Assembly: GCA_018302815.1 (NCBI GenBank) | Contig: JAGVZE010000013.1 | Coordinates: forward strand, 1-64,000 | Reading direction: 5' to 3' | Source: Candidatus Woesearchaeota archaeon | GTDB lineage: Archaea > Nanobdellota > Nanobdellia > Woesearchaeales > ARS49 | DNA: 64,000 bases | In this document: in pieces, positions 1 through 8,289 of the stretch | How the letters are laid out: each line of letters begins with the position of its first letter | How positions within the stretch are numbered: position 1 is the first letter of the stretch | Program-made: the position numbers and the translations under genes | Notes under the pieces: generated by a model | What the model was told of the DNA's origin: nothing | Databases searched by the model: none | Seen by the model: the letters and a program-made list of their open reading frames with translations, nothing else

Positions 1-49
1 TGACATGCATGACGAACTTCCATCAAGCAACATTACACGAATTGATTAT

Positions 50-106
50 TTAATACCGCCGCAGCAAGCTGCGGGGTATTGAACCCAGAAAGGAATAAAC
101 AGAGGA
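50..106. repeat. Partial copy of palindromic element, right half
   Basis: This is a nested hairpin: AATACC (52-57) pairs with GGTATT (75-80), and CCGCAG (59-64) pairs with CTGCGG (69-74) around loop CAAG. It is followed by GAACCC and an end resembling GAATAA. The core AGCAAGCT...GTATTG.ACCC and the terminal AAATAA-like sequence match the right half of the elements at 16016-16168 and 17629-17781. No left half is visible, although the window starts only 50 bases upstream. The element abuts the broken end of a glycosyltransferase gene. Confidence 0.6.
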
Positions 107-763
107 TACGGCTCGAGCCTCAAAACAGGAATTCGAAACGCAAAAGGACAATGGATACTCATAACCGACTGCGACCAAACTTACCCCATAGAAGACATTC
201 CAAAACTTGTGGCCGGAATGGATGAAGGATACGACATGGTCGTCGGCGCGCGCACAGGAAAAGAAGTACACGTTCCGCTCATCAGACGACCACCAAAAGC
301 AGTCCTTCGCTGGCTCATAAATTATTTATCCGGGCAGAAAATCCCTGACTTCAACTCAGGCCTTCGAGTGTTCAAAAAAGACCTTGCGTTACGGTTCTTC
401 AGCCTGTTCCCCGACAGATTCAGCTTCACAACGACAATCACAATGGCCGCGCTTACAAACGGATATGAAGTCAAATTCATTCCCATCAACTATTACAAAC
501 GAGAAGGAAAAAGCTCCATCAAGCCAAAAGACTTCATTAATTTCTTCAACCTGATCATACGGCTCACGCTCTACTTCAAACCGCTTAGCGTGTTCATACC
601 CGTCAGCATATTCTTCATACTAATCGGAACGGTAAAACTCGTCATCGACTTTGCCGGCCTCAACAGATTCGGCCTTGGAGGCGCTCTCGCAGTCATATTC
701 GGCATCCAACTAATACTTCTTGGAATGATAGCTGAAATAATAATCAGAAGGACAAACCTGTAA
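83..763 (+). pseudogene. GT2 dolichyl-phosphate-type glycosyltransferase, 5' end missing
   Basis: About 226 codons of a family 2 glycosyltransferase can be read from 83. The frame opens just after a TGA (80-82) that lies in the palindromic element. The segment starts at the conserved NRGYGSSLKTG region, then TDCDQTYP (metal-binding DxD equivalent) and VVGARTGKE. Two membrane helices close the protein (about residues 130-180 counted from the ATG at 209), as in DPM1/ArnC-type enzymes that load sugars onto a polyprenyl phosphate. The N-terminal nucleotide-binding strand and the usual DDGSTD motif are absent, and none of the three frames of 1-49 supplies them. The gene is therefore broken by the element, or the upstream junction is a rearrangement or assembly join. 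A start at the internal ATG 209 would give a catalytically incomplete protein. The next gene begins one base after its stop. Confidence 0.75.
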
Positions 764-764
764 A

Positions 765-1655
765 ATGCAGAAAAAACAAAACGACTGGCTCTGGCAGTGG
801 ACACGATACCACTACAAAGAATCAGGCACTTTCCTTTTTGAAGAATGGATTTATCCGAACACGCTCTTAGACTTCAAAGACAAAACAGTAATCGACTGCG
901 GGTCAGGCTCAGGAGACCACCTCATCAACCTCTCGCCAATCATCGCGAAAGGAGTTGGTCTTGACCTCAACGCGGCCCCAGTCACGAAAAAAAGGTTCAA
1001 GAAATATCCTAATCTCGCCGTAAAGGAAGGGGATCTTGCCACGGTCAAACTAAAAGAAAAATTTGATATTGTCTACAGCATAGGCGTTTTGCACCACACA
1101 GACAGCCCTTTCGCAAGTTTCAATAATATAAAGAAGTTCGCAAAACCCGGCGGAAAAATCATCATCTGGGTCTATAGCCACGAAGGAAATTTTTTGAACA
1201 GGACTCTGCTTGAATTCGCCAAGAGATATTTTTTCCTCAAACTACCAAAGCCAATTCTTGCACTATTCGGACACCTTTTCACCGCAGCACTGTATCTGCC
1301 TATTTACACGATCTACCTTTTGCCGCTGAAATTTTTGCCATTCTACGAATACTTCCAAAACTGGAGAAAAATGGACTACTACCGCAACTTTGTCAATGTA
1401 TTCGATAAGCTCAATGCGCCAACAACACACTTCATAAAGAAAAGCGACCTTATAAAATGGTTCACCAAAAAAGACTTCAAAAACATCCACATCTCAGCAT
1501 ATAAAGGCGTTAGCTGGAGGGCCAGCGGAACGACCTTACAAAACGACAAGACAAACGCCGACCAGAATGCTCAAGACAGCGAAAATCCTTTCCAAATTGA
1601 TGCGCTCGCCCAAGTAATGCCTAGCCAAAATGGCAACGAAAACGTACTGAACTGA
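765..1655 (+). CDS. Class I SAM-dependent methyltransferase
   Basis: A 296-residue protein with a Rossmann methyltransferase fold. Motif I is VIDCGSGSGDHL (about residues 42-53), an acidic strand-2 end follows in GVGLDLN, and motif IV-like VYSIGVLHHTDSP comes next. These are typical of Methyltransf_11/25 enzymes that act on small molecules, lipids or sugars; the substrate cannot be read from sequence. A hydrophobic stretch near residues 145-190 suggests membrane association. The start ATG lies two bases after the stop of the broken glycosyltransferase, so the two were probably one transcript for envelope glycolipid work. The C-terminal 40 residues overlap the convergent SMR-like gene by 120 bases and look low in conservation, so the ancestral stop may have been nearer residue 255. 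Confidence 0.8.
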   Translation: MQKKQNDWLWQWTRYHYKESGTFLFEEWIYPNTLLDFKDKTVIDCGSGSGDHLINLSPIIAKGVGLDLNAAPVTKKRFKKYPNLAVKEGDLATVKLKEKFDIVYSIGVLHHTDSPFASFNNIKKFAKPGGKIIIWVYSHEGNFLNRTLLEFAKRYFFLKLPKPILALFGHLFTAALYLPIYTIYLLPLKFLPFYEYFQNWRKMDYYRNFVNVFDKLNAPTTHFIKKSDLIKWFTKKDFKNIHISAYKGVSWRASGTTLQNDKTNADQNAQDSENPFQIDALAQVMPSQNGNENVLN

Positions 1656-1868
1656 AGCAACCGGGAAAACAACCGACACTTCGTTCGAACGCAAAACAAA
1701 AATCACGAGAAGATTACCAAGACCATACAAGAACACGCCGAACAAGAAAACCCTATTTCTCCACCAATTAGACAATGAAAGCTTGTTCACACTGCGCTTG
1801 AGAAGCGTCGTGCTAAACGCGACAAGGAACGCGGCGAATACAGTCAAGATGAAAGATGACGGATTCAT
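1536..1868 (-). CDS. SMR/EamA-like four-helix membrane protein (ArnF-like subunit)
   Basis: A 110-residue protein with four predicted membrane helices, starting MNPSSF. Small proteins of this fold act as dimers, either as drug exporters or as flippases of lipid-linked sugars (ArnE/ArnF, undecaprenyl-phosphate aminoarabinose). The start at 1868 is chosen because its ATGA overlaps the stop of the upstream paralogue (ends 1865). The partner gene plus the ArnT-like transferase immediately upstream favour a lipid-linked sugar flippase over a drug pump; this is inference from context. The 3' end overlaps the plus-strand methyltransferase by 120 bases. Confidence 0.75.
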   Translation of the reverse strand: MNPSSFILTVFAAFLVAFSTTLLKRSVNKLSLSNWWRNRVFLFGVFLYGLGNLLVIFVLRSNEVSVVFPVASVQYVFVAILARHYLGERINLERIFAVLSILVGVCLVVL

Positions 1869-2203
1869 TTGTTCCTTCCTAACGCCAACGCCGCGACTCC
1901 GCAAACGATGAACGCTATTCCAACCCAATTAGCAACAGTCATAACCTCGCCAAAAAGCCACATCCCAGCAAGACTAACCCACACATAACTTGTCGCAAGC
2001 ACAGGAAACACCTGAATCAATTCACCAGTCTTCAACGCCAAAATGAACAAAACACCCGCGATGAAATAAAACAAAACCGCGAGCGCAAGCTCCCAATTCG
2101 TGAAAATAACCGGAAGCTTCACAGCCCCAAGCTTATAAAAAATCTGGCCTGGAGTCGTGAACGCTGTCGCGAGCAAAGCCAAGAAAAAAGCGCGCAAGTT
2201 CAT
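1865..2203 (-). CDS. SMR/EamA-like four-helix membrane protein (ArnE-like subunit)
   Basis: A 112-residue protein with four predicted helices, starting MNLRAFFLALLAT. The motif ALKTGELIQVFPVLATSYV, followed by LFGE and a last helix ending in a positively charged tail, is characteristic of EamA half-units. It overlaps the ArnT-like gene upstream and the second SMR-like gene downstream by 4 bases each, so three genes form one tightly coupled minus-strand operon. A heterodimeric flippase that feeds a lipid-linked sugar to the ArnT-like enzyme is the most economical reading. A lone quaternary-ammonium transporter is less likely given the neighbours. Confidence 0.75.
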   Translation of the reverse strand: MNLRAFFLALLATAFTTPGQIFYKLGAVKLPVIFTNWELALAVLFYFIAGVLFILALKTGELIQVFPVLATSYVWVSLAGMWLFGEVMTVANWVGIAFIVCGVAALALGRNK

Positions 2204-3648
2204 GACCGCACGCCCGACTCGTTCTTAACAAGGTAAAACTTCAAATCGAACGTCTTGAAAAGCCCGCTGAAATACTTAGGAGCGATACGCTCCTCATGGA
2301 CAATGGTTCTGTTCGATTCTTGCTCTTCGCTGACCAGATACACAAGCGCGTAACGCGACATCAGCTCATCAACAGGAGTTTCGTAACCTTTGTAGCTGGA
2401 ACCCTCCATATTCTCCCTCACTGAACGATAATCTCTCGCGTAAAACTCATTCAGGAAATAACTCATCTCTCTTCCTAGCACCAAAGAATTTGGCGAAGTG
2501 TTGTCAACAATAGACTGCGCGACCCGCTCATTGCGCTCTGAAGAAGCCTGAATAAGTGCCGCTAGCAAACCGCACACGATGAGCGAGAGCACCACAATTG
2601 CGAAATAAGCTTTACGGGAATGCCTGCCAAAAATCCGAGAAAGAACCGAGGAGAGAAGCAAATAATACCCTGGAATCAAAAACAAGGTCAGCGGAAGGAT
2701 ATAACGATACTGCACTACAAGCATAAGAGTCGGCTTTGAAACCTCAGAAGTGTACACTATCATACTGAAAAACAACAAAGCAGTCACGCTGTTGAAAAGA
2801 ACTTCCCATTCATTTTTCCTGAACAGAACGAGAACCATGCCTGGATACAGAATCAAAAGCAGGACCATCTGATAAAACAAGTTGATGAAAAACAGCTCCC
2901 AATTGCCCAACGTGACAAAAGGATTGCTGCCCTGACCATAAAACTGGTCCCAGAACGCATACGCGGTCAAAAAAGGCGAACCGTAGACAACCCAATTATA
3001 CGCAAGATGAAGCGAGCCGAAAGGAATCGAACCCGCAAGCATCCAAGCGAATTTCTTTCTATTCTTCCACAAAGCAACAGCGAAAAAACCCAAGAAGAAC
3101 ACAAAAGCATTCACTTTGAGCAAGAACGCGAATCCGAAACACAATCCCGCAAGAAAATGGTCTCGCGAGCTTTTACTCAAATACAAATACCAGCCAAGAA
3201 GAATGAAAAAAGTCAAAGCATAATCCGTGAAAATCGTGAACGAATAATAAACAAAAGGAGGATATGCAAGATAAAGAAGCGCGGCAATCGATGGAATATT
3301 GAGACGCTTAAGAAGCCGCACGAATATGAAAACCCCAAAGATATGAAAAATCATCCCTGAAAGAAAAACTGGCTTTAACCCGAACAATATGAAAGGAGCG
3401 AGCAAAACATACATACCCGGCGGGTACCGTGGGAAATAGCGCTCGCCATCACTTGGAAAATGATAGCCGTGAAGCTCATTATCAGTCCAAAACTTGCCTT
3501 CAGTTAGAAGATATGCTCCTCTCAAATAATGATGCTCGTCATTAACCAAATAATAACTTGGATAAAACAAAACGCAAAACAGCACATAAATAAGAAGAGA
3601 TGCGTAAATTACGCGCTCATCACCCGCAATATTCTTGAGCTTATCCAC
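2200..3648 (-). CDS. ArnT/PMT-like integral membrane glycosyltransferase
   Basis: About 482 residues with some ten or more membrane helices. The first luminal loop contains the acidic NDEHHYLRGAYLL motif and then YFPRYPPGMYVLLAPF, the signature of GT-C enzymes (ArnT, PMT_2 family) that transfer sugar from a polyprenyl phosphate donor outside the membrane. A C-terminal soluble tail of about 100 residues follows. A perfect palindromic TATA-like ATTTATAAAT lies at 3670-3679; 26 bases downstream is a GTG at 3648, so a leaderless GTG start is preferred. ATG 3657 and TTG 3663 are also in frame but lie too close to the box. The gene heads an operon with the two SMR-like proteins. The acceptor (lipid or protein) is unknown. 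Confidence 0.85.
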   Translation of the reverse strand: MDKLKNIAGDERVIYASLLIYVLFCVLFYPSYYLVNDEHHYLRGAYLLTEGKFWTDNELHGYHFPSDGERYFPRYPPGMYVLLAPFILFGLKPVFLSGMIFHIFGVFIFVRLLKRLNIPSIAALLYLAYPPFVYYSFTIFTDYALTFFILLGWYLYLSKSSRDHFLAGLCFGFAFLLKVNAFVFFLGFFAVALWKNRKKFAWMLAGSIPFGSLHLAYNWVVYGSPFLTAYAFWDQFYGQGSNPFVTLGNWELFFINLFYQMVLLLILYPGMVLVLFRKNEWEVLFNSVTALLFFSMIVYTSEVSKPTLMLVVQYRYILPLTLFLIPGYYLLLSSVLSRIFGRHSRKAYFAIVVLSLIVCGLLAALIQASSERNERVAQSIVDNTSPNSLVLGREMSYFLNEFYARDYRSVRENMEGSSYKGYETPVDELMSRYALVYLVSEEQESNRTIVHEERIAPKYFSGLFKTFDLKFYLVKNESGVRS

Positions 3649-3669
3649 ACCCCCCATACCCAAAAATCG

Positions 3670-3702
3670 ATTTATAAATGTTTGCGTGCATACTTTTTAT
3701 AC
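3670..3702. promoter_or_regulatory. Divergent TATA-like boxes for ArnT-like and GMC genes
   Basis: ATTTATAAAT (3670-3679) is a perfect palindrome and lies 26 bases from the GTG at 3648 on the minus strand. CTTTTTATAC (3693-3702) lies about 26 bases upstream of the ATG at 3724 on the plus strand. Both distances fit archaeal TATA-to-start-site spacing and leaderless mRNAs. Confidence 0.6.
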
Positions 3703-3723
3703 TCGATACACGGCAAAAGCAGT

Positions 3724-5238
3724 ATGATATACGTAATAGGCTCAGGACCCGCAGGAGTCTCCTGCTCCAAAGCATTGCTTGAACGCGGTGAAAAAATCAC
3801 CATGCTTGACGCTGGCAACGAACCTGAAGAAAAAATCACGCAAAAACTTGAACTGTTCAGAAAAAATCCAGACCATACTGAAATAACGTCCCTGAAGGGA
3901 ACTTTAGATACGCGTGGACAGGACAGCCCGCTCAAACTCAGCTACGGCTCAGACTATCCATATCAAGGCACGCCGAAAATCACGGAAAAAAACGTCCTTT
4001 GCAGGACAAGCCACGCGCAAGGGGGACTTAGCACTGTTTGGGGCGCGGCAATAATGCCGTATCTTGCAAAAGACTGCTCAACTTGGCCGCTCAAATATTC
4101 AGAACTCGACACTTATTTCAAGAAAGTTCTTGAATTCATGCCAATCGCGGGATATAAAGACGAACTTGAAGAATATTTCCCCCTTCATTCCAAGCCCACA
4201 CCATACCCTCGTTGCAGCCAGACAAAACTCCTTCTTGAAACAATGAACAAAAACAAGAAGAAGCTTGCGAGCCAAAATATATTCTTTGGACACGCGCGCC
4301 TAGCCGTGCATTTCAACGGAACAAAAGACAAACCAGCCTGCATAAAATGCGCAAACTGCCTCTACGGATGCCCCCTGCAAATAATCTATTCCTCAAGCTT
4401 CACTCTCAAAGAACTCCTCAAAAACCCGAACTTCAACTATGAACAAGGAATCATCGTTGAAAAAATAAGCGAAGAAAACGACACCGCGATAATCCATGCC
4501 GGCGATAGTAAAAAAAATAAAAAACTGACCTTCAGAGGCGAACGCGTGTTTGTGGCGTGCGGAAGCGCGCTAACCACACGAATAATGATGAAAAGCCTCG
4601 ATGTAAAAGAAATAACGCTAAAAGACTCCCAACACTTCGTAATACCATGCTTAACATTACGGCGGGCAAAGGGAGTATCAAATGAAAAACTACACACGCT
4701 CAGCCAAGCGTTCATCGAACTAATACCTTCCGAAGGCAAATCGGCACACCTGCAAATATACACCTATAACGACCTATATGAACAAAGACTCAAACAAATG
4801 TTCGGCAAAATGTACTCTCCACTAAAACCGATCCTGAACCTTTTGCTTGAAAGAATAATCGCAATTCAAGGATACCTTCACTCGGACGACTCAAGCGAAA
4901 TCACGATAAAAGAAAATGGAAACGAATTACAACAGGAATTGAATCCTCTGACTGAAACGAAAGCAAAACAAATAATCAAGCTTCTTAGAAGAAACACATT
5001 CAAACTAGGATTCACACCAATTCCATTCATGAACAAACTAAGCAAAAGCGCAGGAGGAAGCCACATCGGCTCAAGCTTTCCAATGGGAACAAAAAGCGAC
5101 CTTCTCGGACGTCCAATCGGCCTTCAAAGAATACACCTAGTCGATTCAAGCGTGCTCCCATCAATAGCCGCGCAAACAATAACGCTAACAGCCATGGCAA
5201 ATGCTTATAGAATAGGAGCGACAACAAACCTCAAATGA
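3724..5238 (+). CDS. GMC-family FAD oxidoreductase with ferredoxin-type cysteine motif
   Basis: A 504-residue protein. The N-terminus MIYVIGSGPAGVSCSKAL is a dinucleotide-binding GxGxxG motif, followed by an acidic residue at the end of strand 2 (LDAGNE). The C-terminus has the GMC fold pattern HIGSSFPMG and SVLPSIAAQTITLTAMANA, including the conserved His. In mid-protein CIKCANCLYGCP matches the classic [4Fe-4S] pattern CxxCxxCxxxCP, which most GMC enzymes (choline or glucose oxidase) lack, so an iron-sulfur relay to FAD and a dehydrogenase rather than oxidase reaction is likely. The start is set by the TATA box at 3693. It overlaps the next gene by 4 bases; partnership with that epimerase suggests oxidation of a sugar or lipid alcohol. 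Confidence 0.85.
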   Translation: MIYVIGSGPAGVSCSKALLERGEKITMLDAGNEPEEKITQKLELFRKNPDHTEITSLKGTLDTRGQDSPLKLSYGSDYPYQGTPKITEKNVLCRTSHAQGGLSTVWGAAIMPYLAKDCSTWPLKYSELDTYFKKVLEFMPIAGYKDELEEYFPLHSKPTPYPRCSQTKLLLETMNKNKKKLASQNIFFGHARLAVHFNGTKDKPACIKCANCLYGCPLQIIYSSSFTLKELLKNPNFNYEQGIIVEKISEENDTAIIHAGDSKKNKKLTFRGERVFVACGSALTTRIMMKSLDVKEITLKDSQHFVIPCLTLRRAKGVSNEKLHTLSQAFIELIPSEGKSAHLQIYTYNDLYEQRLKQMFGKMYSPLKPILNLLLERIIAIQGYLHSDDSSEITIKENGNELQQELNPLTETKAKQIIKLLRRNTFKLGFTPIPFMNKLSKSAGGSHIGSSFPMGTKSDLLGRPIGLQRIHLVDSSVLPSIAAQTITLTAMANAYRIGATTNLK

Positions 5239-6062
5239 CAACATACGCAGTAACCGGAGCCAGCGGATACGTCGGATCAGTTATCTGCCAGTGTCTGCGA
5301 GCCAAAAAACACACAGTCATAGAGCTTGGAAGAAATTTCAAACAAAAATTTGTGCTTGGAGAAGAAGTCTACCCCAGCACGCTTAAAGAAGCTGATGTTT
5401 TAGTTCACTGCGCGTGGGATTTTAGCCTTAAAAACAAAGAAGACATATGGCGCGTCAACGTAGAAGGCAGCCAAAAACTTCTTACGGCCGCAAAAAATAT
5501 CAAAACAATATTCATAAGCACGCTATCAGCGTTTGACGGCGCAAAATCACTATATGGGACGGCGAAGCTCGAAGTCGAAAAAACCGCACTTGAACTTGGA
5601 GCCACAGTAATCCGCCCAGGACTCATCTTCGGCAAAAACGCAGGAGGAATGGTGGGCTCGCTAATGAAACTCACTAACAAACTTCGAATCATACCAGTAG
5701 TTCGGCCAAGACAGCATTTCCACCTATGCCATGTAAAAGACCTAGCAGAACTAATCTACCACCTCTCACTGTTTGAGCCTCCAGCTGTTCCAATAGTTGC
5801 GGCCTGCGAAAAACATCTAACTTTTCGAACAATACTAAAAACCCTGGCAAAAGCGCAAGGCAAAAAAATATTTCTTCTTCCAGTCCCATACTTCTGCGCG
5901 TATCTGGGACTCAGAACACTCGAACTAATCGGGCTGAACCTTGGCTTTCGAAGCGACAGCCTAAAAGGGCTCCGATACGTGAATGAAAATATAGATTTTG
6001 AGCCCACACAAAAAACACAAATCGAATTCAGAGAATTTAACGAAGACACAGCAGTAGAATGA
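5235..6062 (+). CDS. NAD(P)-dependent epimerase/dehydratase family protein (extended SDR)
   Basis: A 275-residue extended short-chain dehydrogenase. The N-terminal TGASGYVGSVICQ is the nucleotide-binding TGxxGxxG motif, and SLYGTAKLEVEK carries the catalytic YxxxK; Ser/Thr residues of the triad precede it in FISTLSAF. The family interconverts nucleotide sugars or reduces lipid and sugar ketones; the substrate is not identifiable. ATGA overlaps with the GMC oxidoreductase upstream and with the Ogg glycosylase downstream imply a shared transcript, though repair and sugar chemistry are probably not functionally linked. Confidence 0.85.
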   Translation: MTTYAVTGASGYVGSVICQCLRAKKHTVIELGRNFKQKFVLGEEVYPSTLKEADVLVHCAWDFSLKNKEDIWRVNVEGSQKLLTAAKNIKTIFISTLSAFDGAKSLYGTAKLEVEKTALELGATVIRPGLIFGKNAGGMVGSLMKLTNKLRIIPVVRPRQHFHLCHVKDLAELIYHLSLFEPPAVPIVAACEKHLTFRTILKTLAKAQGKKIFLLPVPYFCAYLGLRTLELIGLNLGFRSDSLKGLRYVNENIDFEPTQKTQIEFREFNEDTAVE

Positions 6063-6853
6063 ACACATTCAATCTAAAACACACCCTTGAATCAGGACAG
6101 TTCTTCAGATACGATCCCATGGGTGAGTGGAACTATCTTGCTGAACGCGACAAGTTTTTCAAAATAAGGCAAATAGGCAAAAAAATAGAATTTGTTGGAA
6201 CATCGCCGGAACACATAAACCGACTTTTTGGATTAGACCAAAAATATTCTAAAATAATCAAGAACTTAGCTGAAGATGAAACTCTAATTCCTGCGCTTGA
6301 AAAATACAACGGACTTCGAATAATGCAGCGCGATCCTTGGGAAACGCTTGTAAGCTTCCAATGCAGCATAATGAGCAACATCAAGAAAATAAAACTCAAT
6401 TTGAACCTCATCGCAAAAGAATTTGGAAAGCCGCTCGCTCTCGACTCAGTCAAACAACACTCATTTCCAAATCCGGGAGAAATAAACGACTTGGACCGGG
6501 TGAAATCGTGCGCTACCGGCTTTCGAGCAAGATACATACACGCAGCGAACGCTCTTGTGGATGACAAATATTTCGAGAATCTAAGAAAGAAGAAGTATGA
6601 AGATGCACACTCTGAACTGATGGAACTGCCAGGAGTTGCGGCAAAAGTCTCAGACTGCATCTGCCTATTCGCGCTTGACAAAATGCAAGCGTTCCCCGTG
6701 GATGTCTGGATAGAACGAATAATGAAAGAAACGTATCCTGAAACGAAAAACATGAAAAATGATGAAATACGACAGTTCGCGTGGGACAGATGGGGCAAAA
6801 ACGCAGGATACGCACAGCAGTTCCTTTATCACTGGGCAAGACTTAAGGACTGA
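6059..6853 (+). CDS. 8-oxoguanine DNA glycosylase/AP lyase, Ogg1 type
   Basis: A 264-residue protein of the HhH-GPD superfamily with the extra N-terminal Ogg domain (residues 1-85, beginning FNLKHTLESGQFFRY). The helix-hairpin-helix is LPGVAAKVSDCICLFALDK with the catalytic lysine in AAKVSDC, and the catalytic aspartate lies in AFPVDVW, closely matching human OGG1. It removes 8-oxoguanine opposite cytosine and cleaves the abasic site by beta-elimination. There is no iron-sulfur cluster motif, as expected for Ogg1. It overlaps the epimerase upstream by 4 bases and the convergent hypothetical gene by 11 bases. Confidence 0.93.
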   Translation: MNTFNLKHTLESGQFFRYDPMGEWNYLAERDKFFKIRQIGKKIEFVGTSPEHINRLFGLDQKYSKIIKNLAEDETLIPALEKYNGLRIMQRDPWETLVSFQCSIMSNIKKIKLNLNLIAKEFGKPLALDSVKQHSFPNPGEINDLDRVKSCATGFRARYIHAANALVDDKYFENLRKKKYEDAHSELMELPGVAAKVSDCICLFALDKMQAFPVDVWIERIMKETYPETKNMKNDEIRQFAWDRWGKNAGYAQQFLYHWARLKD

Positions 6854-7775
6854 ACGGAGGAGCCTTACGCACCCTAAAAGCCTGCCGGCGGACGTAGTCG
6901 TCATTAGTGTTTTCCATATAAAAACTTTTACCGTTGAAAGCCAATACACCCCCCTTTAAGTAATACGTACTTCTTGAGTGAATCGGCGGAGTACTTAATT
7001 CAACCGAATGCACATAGCCATGATGCCCACATACTCCATTCGTCAGTTGATATACCTCGCCAGCATGAACACCACCCGCCCCGCACACCTCTTCCAAAAA
7101 CCCACCAACCTTCGCGCTCACCCTGCCCGCGACCAATCGCCCACGTAACGAACTACGCCTTGCTGCGAGAACCAAATCCTCAACATATGGAACGCTCACT
7201 GTCTGTCGCTTTGAAAAAGAGGCATCTAGCAACCTATATTCAGTTTCAACCTCAACTTCGTTAAAATAAAAACGATTTCCCGTATACTTGTGCAGAGTAC
7301 ACTTATTCCACTCACCACGCAACACCTCGCAACCCGCTATCAAAACAGGATTACTCTCAAACTCCAACACTTTCCTGCGAGTCTGAAAATCAAGCTCGTT
7401 TGGAAGCAGAACCCAACGTCCTCTTGTTTTTCTCACATATCTGAGCCAACAAGCAAAAGGCTTATGGGTTTCTCTCATGCTATCTGTACCGTTCAGAAAC
7501 CCCGTGCTGCGCTCATAGCTTTGCAAACCATCACGCGCAGGAACGTTATACACTCTAACAGAAATGTCCGTTGATTGAACCGGCTGGACATAGAATCCGC
7601 CATTCTGCACATAATCCTCAAGGGATGCACCAGCGGACAAGGCGTCGACTAATACTCTTTGACCATATTCATACACGCCAAACTGCACAAAGCGATTCCC
7701 TGCAGCAAGCAAGGTATCAGGCTGACCTCCCCACGCGAGCGCATCACGTACACTCTCACGAAGTTGTTTATCCAT
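6843..7775 (-). CDS. Hypothetical soluble protein
   Basis: I do not recognise this 310-residue protein. It has no signal peptide or membrane helix, and is rich in beta-prone segments, aromatic residues and Val/Arg. A possible peptidase- or nuclease-like region around residues 235-275 contains CGHHGYVHSVELS, with several His residues that could bind metal; that is only a pattern observation. The start at 7775 rests on a TATA-like TTTTTAAAT (7797-7805) 26 bases upstream; an in-frame ATG two codons earlier lies too close to the box. The 3' end overlaps the convergent Ogg gene by 11 bases. It is transcribed alone. Confidence 0.75.
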   Translation of the reverse strand: MDKQLRESVRDALAWGGQPDTLLAAGNRFVQFGVYEYGQRVLVDALSAGASLEDYVQNGGFYVQPVQSTDISVRVYNVPARDGLQSYERSTGFLNGTDSMRETHKPFACWLRYVRKTRGRWVLLPNELDFQTRRKVLEFESNPVLIAGCEVLRGEWNKCTLHKYTGNRFYFNEVEVETEYRLLDASFSKRQTVSVPYVEDLVLAARRSSLRGRLVAGRVSAKVGGFLEEVCGAGGVHAGEVYQLTNGVCGHHGYVHSVELSTPPIHSRSTYYLKGGVLAFNGKSFYMENTNDDYVRRQAFRVRKAPPFSP

Positions 7776-7796
7776 GTGCACAAACCCCCACTCCCC

Positions 7797-7805
7797 ATTT
7801 AAAAA
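7797..7805 (-). promoter_or_regulatory. TATA-like box for the hypothetical gene starting at 7775
   Basis: On the minus strand this reads TTTTTAAAT, centred 26 bases from the ATG at 7775. The spacing supports a leaderless message and that start choice. Confidence 0.55.
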
Positions 7806-7887
7806 TGTTTCTTTTTAATAACTCGACAGTGGTTAACTTACTCTTTGAAAACTTTAAATAACCGCAAGGTACCTGCTAACCTGTCCA

Positions 7888-8289
7888 ATGAAAGCCCTCT
7901 CACTCAAGCAACCCTGGGCTGAACTTGTCGTTTCGGGCAGGAAAACTATCGAGATACGCAAATGGAACACGCACTTTCGCGGAGAGTTTCTGGTACACGC
8001 ATCACTAAACACTAACAAAGAAAGCGAAAAGGAATTCGGATTCTCCAATCTGCCAATAGGATGCATAGTCGGCAAAGCAACGCTTGTCGATGTCAAGAAA
8101 TATCATACTAGGGCTGAGTTCGAGAAAGATTCCGAGCAACACTTCGCAAAAGGATGGTTCGACCCCAAAGCCCACGGGTTCATGCTCAAAAACGCAGAAC
8201 GATTGGAGCCGAAACCTCTAAAAGGCAAGCTCAACTTCTTTGAAACAGAATGGGAAGAGCCACACACGAAGAAATTGACAGAGTACTAA
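7888..8289 (+). CDS. ASCH/PUA-like domain protein
   Basis: A 133-residue single-domain protein. The N-terminal MKALSLKQPWAELVVSGRKTIEIRKW is the ASCH signature: a Gln-Pro-Trp loop, a GxKxxExR pattern and a beta-barrel core. The family binds RNA or modified nucleosides, and some members are nucleoside amidohydrolases or coactivators. A TATA-like TTTAAATA (7852-7859) precedes it. It overlaps the endonuclease III gene by 40 bases and probably shares its transcript, which raises a role in nucleic-acid maintenance without proving it. Confidence 0.85.
   Translation: MKALSLKQPWAELVVSGRKTIEIRKWNTHFRGEFLVHASLNTNKESEKEFGFSNLPIGCIVGKATLVDVKKYHTRAEFEKDSEQHFAKGWFDPKAHGFMLKNAERLEPKPLKGKLNFFETEWEEPHTKKLTEY

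Noticed and set aside
1-49. Open frame across the first 80 bases reading into the palindromic element
   Set aside because: Too short to assign, ends inside the hairpin, and does not match a glycosyltransferase N-terminus.
7000-7861. Three plus-strand ORFs opposite the gene at 6843-7775
   Set aside because: They have no promoter or ribosome binding sites and low-complexity His/Pro-rich translations typical of antisense shadow frames.
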